DNA from: Ceratodon purpureus
Lineage: Eukaryota; Streptophyta; Bryopsida; Pseudoditrichales; Ditrichaceae
Length of the DNA stretch: 64,000 nucleotides
Reading direction: 5' to 3'
NCBI GenBank assembly: GCA_014871385.1
Contig: CM026429.1
Location: forward strand, 16,286,751-16,350,750
Numbering within the stretch: the first letter of the stretch is position 1; every line of letters starts with the position of its first letter. Below are positions 12,290 through 22,979 of this stretch, one piece after another. Made by a program: the position numbers and the translations under genes. Below the pieces are notes generated by a model, which worked only from the letters and a program-made list of their open reading frames with translations, ran no database searches and had not been told where the DNA came from.

Positions 12290-13836
12290 CAGTACATAGT
12301 GATTTCTCCTCTACACATGGTGATTTGGGTGCTGAAGAAGGACCAGAGTACTTCTTCCTTTCTGTGGCATCTTGGTGTATGAAAAGCTTGAAATATTCTC
12401 TCATCAAAGAATTATCCTGGTTGATCCCTCTACAGGACTGTATTCTGTATAGTTTGTCCCCATCCTCAGAGTTGGACAATTCAGGTCGTGTTTGACATTG
12501 CTGGAGAGTGCTTACTATAAGTGCCGGATCTTGTCCAGAATGGGTTATCCTGGCGGATGAGAACTTGTTGGAGCAAAGCTCCAAACTTCAGAGATCCTAC
12601 AAAATTTGTTGCCCCCTACCATTCAGAAAGGCTACGCAATTTGTATGGAAAATCATGTTACAGTATACCCTCTCTGAATGTTATCCATTCATAGTAGGAA
12701 AAAATGTATACTTATGGTAAAATAACAGTATTGTATGTATTGGCATGTTATGAGAATCATGAAGTGTAAATAGTTCAAATGATAATAATTGTAGAAAAAA
12801 TTGTACAATCCTTAACAGGGCAAGAGACCATTTTGGGTCTCTTGTGATTTTCAACAAGTTCATGTGACTTATCTTAGTGATATTCCAAATGGCATATAAT
12901 TAATTTCAAAAGTTGAAGATGTTATTATAGCCCAAGGTAAATGTTAAATCTTATGGGTGAAAACAACTATATTTAGTTGTAATTCAACAAAATGGATAAT
13001 ATATATAATTCTAAACAAAAAATATTTTGTAGTATAAATTTTAAGAGAATATGAGAAAATATAATACATCTAGAAAAACAATATTTACAAAGATGAATTG
13101 ATTCTTAGTTTTTTTTAAATCATTTCTCACCTAAAACACTCCAAACTGCCATTTTTAAAACAACAAGCAAAAGAGCTCAAAAAAAGTTTTTTTTCAATTT
13201 CATTCCATATAATCTTGCTTAGGTTTACTATAAAATCAAGCTTGAAATACATCTTGCTAAAATTGACCGCACAAATTGGAAGATTATAGAATTTGAAGTG
13301 AGAAACATTGTTCTTATTCTATCAAACTAAGATCAAAAGACTTTGACTTCTCTTTGTATCAAATGTTTGCAGTTGAAGGTTTTATACCAATATGGTGTTC
13401 ATGATTTTGGTTAATTATATACCAAATTTTAGAGGTTGCAAATGGATGGAACATTGTAAAAAAGAAAATTGTGAAAGGTACATGAGTTCACATTATTGCT
13501 TGACACTCATTTTATTCTATCTTTTAGCCTAGAATTATAGCGTGTGAATTTGTGCGATCAAAATAAAAGTTCATGTCTATGCTTGAAGTAGAAAAATTAA
13601 ATATAAATAGAATAAAGTCTAAATTTTATGTGATAAAAAACGTAGTTTTTGCATCTTGTCCTAAAAGGGTGAAATAACTTTGACTCTTCATGAGATGATA
13701 TTTTTAACTATAAATGATTTATTTTTGACAATTTCAACAAATACCATATTAAATACTTGTAGAAAAATCCAAAAAGATAGTTGAGGGATATAGCAAAAAA
13801 ATTGGAGTTGTTCGACAAGTAAGTTCAACACCCTTC
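12290..13836. other. AT-rich intergenic DNA
   Basis: This is very AT-rich sequence with short random open frames only. I see no RNA gene or repeat with clear ends. Confidence 0.5.
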
Positions 13837-14072
13837 ACCCTTAAACGTCAGACCCAACCCGAGGGGCTGGGTTTTTTTTGGAGAGAATCTTGCTCATAAC
13901 TTACACTCCATTATACCAAATTGGATTTTTAGAATGTCAAACTGAGCACCTTAAAGAGATCTATACTTTCTTAGAATAGAGCTCAAGCAAAATAAAAATA
14001 GAATAATGCTTAAAATGGAGTTTAAAAGAGATTTTGGGAGTGGTATCAGGAAAGCATATGACGTTTAAGGGT
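13837..14072. mobile_element. Short TIR element with telomere-like termini
   Basis: A 14-bp perfect inverted repeat bounds 236 bp: ACCCTTAAACGTCA at 13837-13850 and its complement at 14059-14072. The interior is non-coding. The ends resemble those of the larger elements at 28266-29114, 39204-40134 and 45180-46047, which start A(A)CCCCTAA. It may be a short member of the same group. Confidence 0.5.
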
Positions 14073-15252
14073 TAAAGACAGCATAACTATTTTTTCTAGT
14101 ATTTAATACAAGAAGAATTATAATCATGCAAAGCTTTTGCAATTCGCTACATTTAAAATAAAATAAAAGAAAAATTAAAATCATTCAAAATTGACATCAT
14201 AGGAACATTCCTGAGATTTCAAAAAGTCCATTCTAGGACAATTGTCCTCCAGGGTTTAAAGAAGGTGAATTGTATACGTGTTGGATGTGATTTGAGTTAT
14301 ATCATGAAGCATTCTCATATTCTTGAAATTTTGCCTCTTATTCAATAATTTGGAATTAATTTTAATTTTAATTTTTTAAAATAACATGGAAGAAAAAATT
14401 AAAATTAAATTGATTTCACTCATTCATATAATAGTTATGTGTAGAGGCGTCAGCATTTGACTTGGATACCATGGTAAGATACCAAGGGCTCCTCAAAGTT
14501 CCTCCCATTCAATGTGTCACAAAATGACACCATAGTCATTAGGGGTTTGTAGATCAATTTTCATGCTTTTTCATAGACTTCCTTAGAGATCACACCAAAA
14601 AATTCTTGATAAGATTGGGAATTGTGAGGCTCAAAAATCCACAACCAATCATTGATGAGTTATTTACGTTATTTTTGGAAGTACATCCAAAAAATTCAAC
14701 CCACTTGCCCTTATTTAATGATTTTTCGGGCACAAATCGAACTCCGTTAACCACTTGCCTTACACCATTGGAAGTGAATACGCTGGATCTCAATTTGATT
14801 TTAGCTCTGCCAAACAGAAATAGTTTATGTTCATGTTGGTCTTGGTCATGACTCATGAGCCAAGTGACCATCAGAAATCTTGCCCTTTGATGTAAAGCGG
14901 CCCTCACCTACTATTCTTTTGTTGCACTGGAAAAAATGAGCAAAACCTCCAGAGTCCTGACTTGAATCAAGTTGCCTGCACAACAAAATAGCTGACATCC
15001 TGTGTCATCAGTCTTTGCAATTTGGGGCATATTCCAATGACGAGGGGGCAATGATTCAATAAAATCCAATGATGAGGATGTTTATTCCAGTGCAATATAT
15101 GGGAGTATACATTGCAAGATTGTAAAATTAGGCTGTGGAATATTTTTTGGTAATCACCTTGTCAGCGCTCACATGGCTCCAGAAATGCTGTAAAGTTTGC
15201 ATTGTCACAAAACTTGTGCTTACAAACGTGATCAAATTTTATTACGTGTCTT
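14073..15252. other. AT-rich intergenic DNA
   Basis: No gene is recognised. The two overlapping open frames at 14590-14907, on opposite strands, have no family features. The 16-mer TGTAAAGCGGCCCTCA at 14891-14906 is repeated at 11933-11948, which suggests a shared dispersed repeat end. Confidence 0.45.
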
Positions 15253-15271
15253 CCCCCCCCCAAAAAAAAAG

Positions 15272-15318
<47 letters not shown>

Positions 15319-15599
15319 GATCGGTTGAAAATTAGTTGGGTTGTTCCACCATTTGACTCAAAAAAATTTAATAAATAAATAAATAAATAAAATGTATATA
15401 TAACATAAAAAATGAAATAAATAAAATCAGTTGGGTTGCCAACTGTCCTGTGATCCTGATTCCTGTAGGTCCTTCGTTTGTGTCGGTCCCTTGCCTTGCC
15501 CTCACTGGCCCGGTGTGTACATTGCAAGTTTTTCTGTATAAAGCCGGTGCCCCTTCCTCCTGCCCCCATCCCCCCCAAAAAAAAAAAAACAAAAAAAAA
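15253..15599. repeat. Two poly(C)-poly(A) tracts and an AAAT microsatellite
   Basis: Nine C at 15253-15261 are followed by 55 nearly pure A (15262-15316, one G). A second C7 run (15570-15576) is followed by about 23 A (15577-15599, one C). An (AAAT)n array lies between them at 15368-15391. Long homopolymers are prone to assembly and slippage error, so the exact length is uncertain. Confidence 0.85.
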
Positions 15600-15641
15600 C
15601 TTGCGTTAAAACCCGACACCAAATGGCACTGTAAAAAAAAA

Positions 15642-16013
15642 TGATAATAGAGTTATTCTTAAAGTTACCTTGTGTTTTAAAATGATACCATGAGTTTTGC
15701 TTTATTGTATTATTTTTTTTAATTTCAAATAGTTGGGAGACATGGAAGAACTTGGTGGTCTCACTATATTGAGTTTGTAAGAGCTTGGTGGTCTCTAAAG
15801 TCAAGGAAAATTAATTTTGCCGTCACTTCATCCTTGAAAACTAGTTTACCTTGAGTTTAGAGAACACCAAGCTCTTACACACCCAATATAGTGAGACCAC
15901 CAAGTTCTTTCATGTCTCCCAACTATTTGAAGTTAAAAAAAATAATACAATAAAGCAAAACTCATGGTATCAAAGTCAAATACCGGATGCCTTTACAAAT
16001 AACTCTAATAAGT
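15642..16013. mobile_element. Foldback element with long inverted arms
   Basis: The arms 15684-15806 and 15849-15971 are both 123 bp and strongly complementary. They contain CCATGAGTTTTGCTTTATTG and its complement, and a GGTGGTCTCACTATATTG block. A weaker continuation takes them to 15642 and 16013. The spacer is 42 bp. Transcription across it would give a long hairpin. There is no coding capacity. I do not see a convincing target-site duplication. Confidence 0.75.
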
Positions 16014-19000
16014 GTCAAATTGTATGTAGTGTTATGGCAAATCATTTTATAAGATTTTTTTTTTTATTCATATCCTAGGCTACAACATATTCTGAGCTTT
16101 AGATTTCAAGATTTTTGGGTTTTACAAGGTCCAAAGTGTGAAACTTGGAATACTAAGCAATGTATTTTAATTGACTATTGTGGCTCATTGTTGTTTAGTC
16201 TTAATTTTGGTCATCTGAATAAATAAAAATTTGAAAAATTGAACTTACTAACAGAATTAACTGTTCCAAGCCCATTTTCCATTCCAATTCAATTTTTGAA
16301 AATTCCTAAAATTGAATATTTTGTTGTAATTATAACTTTGTCTCTACTACCATGTCATTATGTATTTTCAAATAACTGTGAAAGTCGAGGACTTGGATCT
16401 ACCATAATGTTCTTCATTGCCATTTGGCATAATGGTAAAATCTTATCCATTTTGGATTATGTGTATTAATTCACACTAGAAAATTTCATGATTTTCATTA
16501 AATAAGAAGATTAATTCTAAAATCTTACAAATTACTACTAAAAAAAATGTTGCTCATAACTAACATACTCATTCATTTTCGAAAAATAAATGATAAATAA
16601 CATTATTATTTCATAGTGACAATATAAAACATTCAAATGAATACAATTGAAGTTTGACTTGACCAATATAGGTCGAGGGGGTTGGAATGGTTTCATATAT
16701 AAGTAAGTAGCTCAGAAACCGCTCAAATTTCAAATTGGCAGGCTCGATGGGGAATTATTGAGGGAATCAAATTTGGAAGATGTGCAAAGTATTTAGAAAA
16801 TTAGACCAATTGAAATGATTAATTTTGGATCAATATTGAATTATTTATAAATTTTAAAAGAGGAACTTGTAGGTGGCTCAAAAATTGCTCTGCCTAAACT
16901 GTACACCATGATTACATAGAAATTTGAAGCTTGAAATGCACCTCTTGCTTGGATAGGTCTAGTGTGCGGTTTTTGGTGCGGCGCTGGTTTTTAGCCACCT
17001 CTTATAATTCTTGAACTCTGGAGGAATTCTTTCATTTTGATCCTGAGCAGTTTCTGACATGAGCAGTAATATCACGCATTATACTTCTTACAAGTACAAC
17101 TTACAAATTACAGCTGCCTGTATACTGATGGCTCAATCTTCTTGATGGAATACTTTGATTTACTCTAGTCTGCAGGTGCCTGATGAGTGTGACATGGTGT
17201 ACGTATTCGCACATAAACTTATGGACTCTCGCATACCAACTGTCCTTCGAGTTAGTCCTGTGACATCTCAAAATATATTTTCTGATTCTATGAGTAGGAC
17301 TGGGGAACGGCCACTTTTACCAGAGTTCATACATGTGCCTCACCAAACAAACTCGGTGCATAAAGAAGCAACCAGGGAAATTCTGAAAAAAAAATCTGTA
17401 ACCAAGGAACTGCATGTGCATAAAGATGTGCATGCTGCACACGTAATTGTAAAATTCTCATGACTTCAGTTTGATCTGTATGGACTCAAGAAAGAGGAAT
17501 ATGGGTGTATTCCGTGTACACTGAATCCAATATTTAGACCATGGGTTTAGGGTTTTCATAGTTAAATTCTATGGACCAACTCATCTTGTTGCCGTGGTGA
17601 ATAGGTTAATCATGAATGCTTTAACCCCTAAATGTGAGAACATGCTTTTGTGGCAGATACAAAGTGTTTTTCTTAAAATCATGTGATGTTCCAAAAAAAA
17701 AATGGTATTCAGCAGCAAAGCTTTCCATTGACACATCGCATTCAAATTATGTTCATCTAGTTGTGAAATATGATCAAATGTATTCTAAAAGAGATACGAG
17801 TTATAAATACTATACATTTAAGGTACAATTCTTCATCTACAAACCACCCAACAGATTGAGATAGAAAAAAAAATGTGTATACACGTGTAGCCACATGTGT
17901 ATACATTCTTTACTACATTGCTACGGTTAGAACTGTTTACTGAGACAACAAAGGCAACTTGGAATTAAGGTAAAGATGGGTATTCTCGTGAGGATTCTGA
18001 ATCGTGCCCTATCATAGCACCAATATTCCAGCAGACATCACTTCACTATCGCACTTAGTAGATTTCATAACAACCTATCATGTTCTTGATGCAAGAATCT
18101 TTGTATTATATGTGCTACTCACGGAAATAGTGGTCTACGCTGTTGCATGAAAATTTGATAAATTTTTGAATTTAAAAAAATTAAAAAATCAGACTTGTGA
18201 TTTATAACCTAACATCTATTTGTATAATTTTTATCCCGATAATTTTATCAATCCTATATATGCTGCATGGCTTAAACTGACGGAAATACCCATCTCTACC
18301 TTATCATATTCCAAGCATATGTATACAAATTGCTGAATCCCACCAGACATTCAAGGGATAAGGTAATAGTAGCACTATAGGTGAATCATCCACCACTGAA
18401 AATATATTTGTATAATTTTTTGGAAAAATAAGGTTTGATTCCAAATTTGAATTTTTTATTTCTATATATTTTTAACATAAATACCAAAAATAATATCACG
18501 TGGCTTGGTAATGATTAAATATGATTCATATTGATTTAATGTTTTTTTATCCTCAATTTGTTTGATTATATTTTTTAGACTTATTTTTAATGAACATATT
18601 TTAGTAAAAAGGTAGTACAAAGAAATAGAAATAGAAACATGCCATTTGATAGACAAAGCCATTTTTAATCACCTTCCAATAAATGACCAATAGACCCACT
18701 AATTTTAAGAAAATCCTAAAGCCAAATAATGTCAATTTTTAAGAAATCTAAAGAAAAATTTCAAGTATTGATTCATTACTAGGGATTTTTTTGTTTATAT
18801 ATTACTAAGGTATGTGGGATTTTATTTCTTTTTGGGTATATAATCAATTGTAGTTTATTTATATAGTGAGTCTTCTATTTATTAAAATTTGAGAAAGACA
18901 TTAGCGCGAACTAAAGGGGCATACTTCCTTATATAATACCATGAAACTTTAAGGGGCGCAATGATAAGCTAGTGCTACGCCCTTTTTTCCGCTTCGCTAA

Positions 19001-20311
19001 GAGGGCTGAAGCTCGATGAAGACTAGTAAGCAAAAATAAAATAATTTTTTTGGAGCCTAAGCTATGCGGTCTTGCTACGATAAGTCATAAATAAAATGGG
19101 TCCTCAAATAAAGCACATAATTGCTTTGGGTCTAGGAGGAATCCAAAAAAGGGGAAGAAAAAAAGTAAAGGTTGGAATGATGGAATGATAAATTGAAGAA
19201 AAGAAAATGAAAAAACCATGAAACGAAGAAATAAAAATAAAAATTGGCTTTTTTTATACGCTAGACTCTGATTGGGGCCATCCAGTCATATTAGTAAGCC
19301 CTAAAGCATTGGACAAAGTAGTGAAAGACGAAGCATCACCAAATTTTAATATCATGGAGTCCATATAAATAAGTTATGTATTGTTAAAATATAAGATAAA
19401 AGTATTTTATATTAAAAAAAGGTTCTAGAACAAATAAATTTAAGTTTTATCACAACCATCTTTAGATAAATAATAAGAAATCAATTTTGGCATTTTACCA
19501 TGTTGAATGTACTTACCTTATTACAAGTATGAATCACAAAGAAATTTACTTTGAAAATTCATAGTGATTCTATGATTGGGAGTTTTTTTAAATTTTTTTT
19601 AAAAATTGTTTTTTATAAATTTTTATTAGTATTTTAAGATACATATTTAAAATTTTCACATGTCTTTTCAAACACATCCCTACCATACATTTACTTAATT
19701 TTTTTAACCTATTGCAAATAGATCATTCAACAATATCCAAAACTATAACAACTCCTTCAGATGTGAAATTGAGGCCAAGACATCCATTCTTACAAAAACA
19801 TGGCCTCAATGTGACAAATTGACCCAAAAATAAATAAATAAATTTCTGAAATAGATATTCCTTTTTTCTTCGGTTGGAGCTCTCTTCCTCACCAAATCAA
19901 AAAATAAAAATAAAAATTCATTGGAAAAATAAAAAAACCTCAAACCACATGACGGCTTCAACTGCTCAATCTTACCTCTTCTGTGAATCTGTATCACCTT
20001 GAACTAAGTTATTACTTCTCAACCTTCACCACTTTTTAACGAAACGCTGCCCAGTGTACCGGTAAGTGCCCGAGCAGCAAAGATTCTGGCTGCAACTGAC
20101 AGATCGGCCATAGACAGTAATTAGTAAGGGCATTTGATTACTCTTCCCGAAGCAAGCGACCCTTTGGAAGACGCCTGGAGTCCTGGACCCACTCCCCACT
20201 CCCCAGGCTCCCAATGCAATGCACAAGCAAAGGAAGAGCTCAGTAGTACAGGGCCTAGCTAGGGTGGGCAGGCCAAGGCCCTCACCTCCCCTCCCCTCCC
20301 CTCCCAACGAG
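16014..20311. other. Gene-poor AT-rich stretch
   Basis: No gene can be supported. An open frame at 17155-17463 (102 codons, containing VPDECDMVYVFAHKLMDS) follows a CTGCAG acceptor-like site and could be a relic exon, but it matches nothing I know. Bases about 16716-16830 resemble 44260-44345 (shared GGCAAGCTC/GGGAATCAA-type segments), so a dispersed repeat is present. Confidence 0.45.
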
Positions 20312-20318
20312 TATATAG
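20285..20318 (+). promoter_or_regulatory. Core-promoter-like region before the miRNA hairpin
   Basis: A run of CTCCC units (about 20285-20305) is followed by a TATA-box-like GTATATAGAC at 20311-20320. The hairpin at 20605 lies about 290 bp downstream, a plausible distance for a pri-miRNA promoter. Downstream leader-like sequence (CTTCTTCATCATTCATTC) and a (TAG)n stretch at 20453-20472 follow. This is inferred from sequence only. Confidence 0.45.
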
Positions 20319-20604
20319 ACGGGGGCTGACGCCCAGCTTCTTCATCATTCATTCTACTTCCTCATCTGCTGGGTTGCAACTTGGAACTTGTTGCTGCAGC
20401 TGCTCTGTTCCTCTTTGAGCATCAGTAGTGCAGTGATGAGTCCACCACTACACTAGTAGTAGTAGTAGTAGTGGTCTAGTTCAGGCAAGCAGTTAGTTGC
20501 CCAGTTAGTTGGGGGAGCCTCCTTCGGGAGCTCCGGAAGTGGCTGCCTGCGCATGGTGGGTGACGTCATGGGAGCATCAGCACCAGCACCAGGGGCAGCG
20601 GCAT

Positions 20605-20694
20605 GGAGAGCTGTACAGACTCTGAGGGAGGGAGGGTGGTGCCACTGAGCTCAATCAGTGAAAGGCTCTCTCGCTCACAGTCTGCACAGCTCTC
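20605..20694 (+). ncRNA. MIR533: Probable MIR533-like microRNA precursor hairpin
   Basis: The 5' arm (20605-20634) and 3' arm (20665-20694) pair over about 22 bp with two mismatches across the putative miRNA duplex and a few more in the lower part. The roughly 30-nt loop contains its own 6-bp stem (CACTGA/TCAGTG). The 5' strand at 20608-20628 reads GAGCTGTACAGACTC then TGAGGG. As I recall moss miR533, it starts GAGCTGT, has CAG and CT in the middle and ends TGAGGG, so about 3 of 21 positions differ. The candidate 3p strand is 20674-20694, giving the usual short 3' offset. Promoter-like signals lie upstream. The family call rests on memory; hairpin quality is seen directly. Neither strand has a convincing coding frame here. 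Confidence 0.65.
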
Positions 20695-21612
20695 TGTGTC
20701 TCCTCCCCTTGCATTCCACATACTGGCCGATGTTTTTCTCCACTTCTAGCTAGACAGACAGAGTTGCAATACTGTGTTCATAAGCAGTGGTGATGCCGAG
20801 TCGGCAGTATATGGTGGACTCGCGATAGCCTTGCTAACTAGTAGCTGCTTTTTTTGTTTTTTATCATTTGCATGTGTTGGTGTCTCTTACTCGATTCATG
20901 GTTGGTTGCTAATAATATGTAGCTTTAGTGCTAGTCTTCACGATAATGAGTCTAGTTTTGAAGACGACGCAAGTTTAGTATTACTTTTCTATATGTTATA
21001 ATATGTAATACTGTCGATCCGGTTATGTGTAGGAGAGAGCCTGATTGCAAGTTGAGCTTCATGAAAGCTTGAGTGCGAAAGAGGCAGCCTTGCAGGACCA
21101 ACTAATTAAAAACGAGTACTTGATATTTTCTTGTAAATGCGATGAGCGTATCTCGGCCAGTGCTTGTTTACTATGTGTCTCACTCATTGTAACCTTGGAA
21201 TTTTCATAAAACTTTGCGAGTCTTGGTTTAAAGAGAGTAACTTAACGAACTATCTGTATTTGCAGTACATTTCAAGAATCAGAACTCCGCTTAGGCAGTC
21301 GTGAAACTGCCAAAGTAATGAGTTTTTCTCCACGTTTCCTTCAATGATCCACTATCTCACATATTCCTTAAAAAGTTTCCCAATCCTAAATACATTTCTG
21401 GAAGAGTATCTGAAACAGCTGCTAATAAACTGCGTAGAGTGCTTTTTTCACAGTAAGTTTGTGCTTCTACAGTATGTACCGTGTCCACTCATTGCTTGAA
21501 AGTCCCTTTTTTCAGCTTAAACCCGTGGACGTCAAGCTTTAATCCCATCATTTACTACCCCTCACACCGAATTTGATGAAATGAAATCAGTTGCGTGATA
21601 ACTGGCGGCACA
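20695..21612. other. Region downstream of the miRNA hairpin
   Basis: A 75-codon open frame at 20774-21001 has no recognisable features. The stretch is probably primary-transcript tail or intergenic DNA. Nothing else can be supported. Confidence 0.4.
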
Positions 21613-21806
21613 ATGTCAGAAACTAGTTGTGTAATACATCATGAGAAACTGGCTGGGTGACACTGTAAAAGATCGGCTGGGTGATAAAGAGCACAAGAAA
21701 CTGGCTGGGTGATAAAGAGCACAAGAAACTGGCTGGGTGATACACCATGCGAGCTTCATAAGAAACTGGTGACGCGCATAATAAGAAACTGGAAGGGTGA
21801 TACACC
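21613..21806. repeat. Minisatellite of about 30-bp units
   Basis: Six to seven tandem copies share the core AGAAACTGGCTGGGTGAT, some followed by AAAGAGCACA and others by ACACCA. Two central copies (about 21680-21740) are almost identical; the outer ones are more diverged. It is non-coding on both strands apart from a short low-complexity frame. Confidence 0.8.
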
Positions 21807-22979
21807 AAAAAGACTGGCTTGCTGGTACAAATATTTGTGTGTTTGTTTACAAATGCAGAACTGGAATTCCAGCAATCTTGAATCCATTATAACATGTTCA
21901 AACCAGAAGATCCGGTAGGCCGAGGTCGGACAATGCAGGCACAATTACGGTCTTAAGGAAAGACCAGTTGTAACATATTAATGTACACAAACTGCATGGT
22001 GTGATAAGATATTACGAAGGATAGATCAGTTGATACTAGTGCATGAACTTGCAGCATATTGATGATGAAAGCAACTGGTGTAAACTGACGTCGGGAAACT
22101 TCCACGTCAGTACCACTGTAGACAAAAGCAACTCACAAACTAAAAGGAACTTGGCTTCCTGTTTCAAGTCTGTAAATAAGAACCATTACAATGCACATGT
22201 CTTTCGGAATCTCTCACTCTTTCTGTTACATGTTTGATGTCGGTTGCACATACCCATTTGGATCTAGTCGACGTATTCCTCTTACGCAACCATAGGGGAA
22301 TCCGACCCCATTGCAGATGTACAGCTCAACCGAAAGCGTTGAGTTTCCGTTTGAGCCACGCGCGCTGAAACAAAGTACCGGCCGTACAAGAATTGCAAGT
22401 GTTGTTTCTAATATGTCACCTAAGATCTTACGAATTCAGTAATTTCTCCCAATTTCTTTCGTTGTAAATTAGATTTCTAGATCACGACCTACCAGCTTCA
22501 TGAAAGAGAGATTTTGCATACATCACGGAGTGACTGATCGGGACGACAGCTATGAACATTCAATATGCATAAAATTATTACCCTCAAAAGCAAGTCCGAA
22601 CTGAATATTTGCACATGTACAATCGTCAATAATCCATGGATCATTCACAATAGAATTTTGAATTGTGGTTCAACATTACAGATGATATGCTGCTCTACGG
22701 TACAAGTCCATGTGAAACTCTGCAAACAAGCCAAAAAAGTGGCTAGTTCTGTCCCTAGCTAAGCCTATGGTTCTTCTTGATCTGTTACCAGTGGTCCGTG
22801 CTGACAACGGAGGCCAATCTCTACCTAACGTACAATCTGAGGGTTTTGTGAAGAAATCTCCTAGACTGTACAAAATAATGACTGATTACGTCATCACCAT
22901 TTTATAACAAATATTTGGACTGTATGGTAATGACATCATCTTCTCAAAAAAATAATGAATACTGATGCAAGGCTAGACT

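Noticed and set aside
13855-13879. GC stem followed by a T-run, resembling a bacterial intrinsic terminator (AACCC...GGGTT then eight T)
   Set aside because: The window is eukaryotic nuclear DNA with spliced genes. The structure lies in AT-rich DNA inside a short TIR element and has no gene before it.
15135-15320. Frames ending in poly-lysine or poly-phenylalanine
   Set aside because: They are created by the poly(A) tract at 15262-15316.
17155-17463. 102-codon frame (VPDECDMVYVFAHKLMDS...)
   Set aside because: It lies in AT-rich DNA with no neighbouring exon, no family resemblance and no conserved motif. It is kept only as a note in the gap entry.
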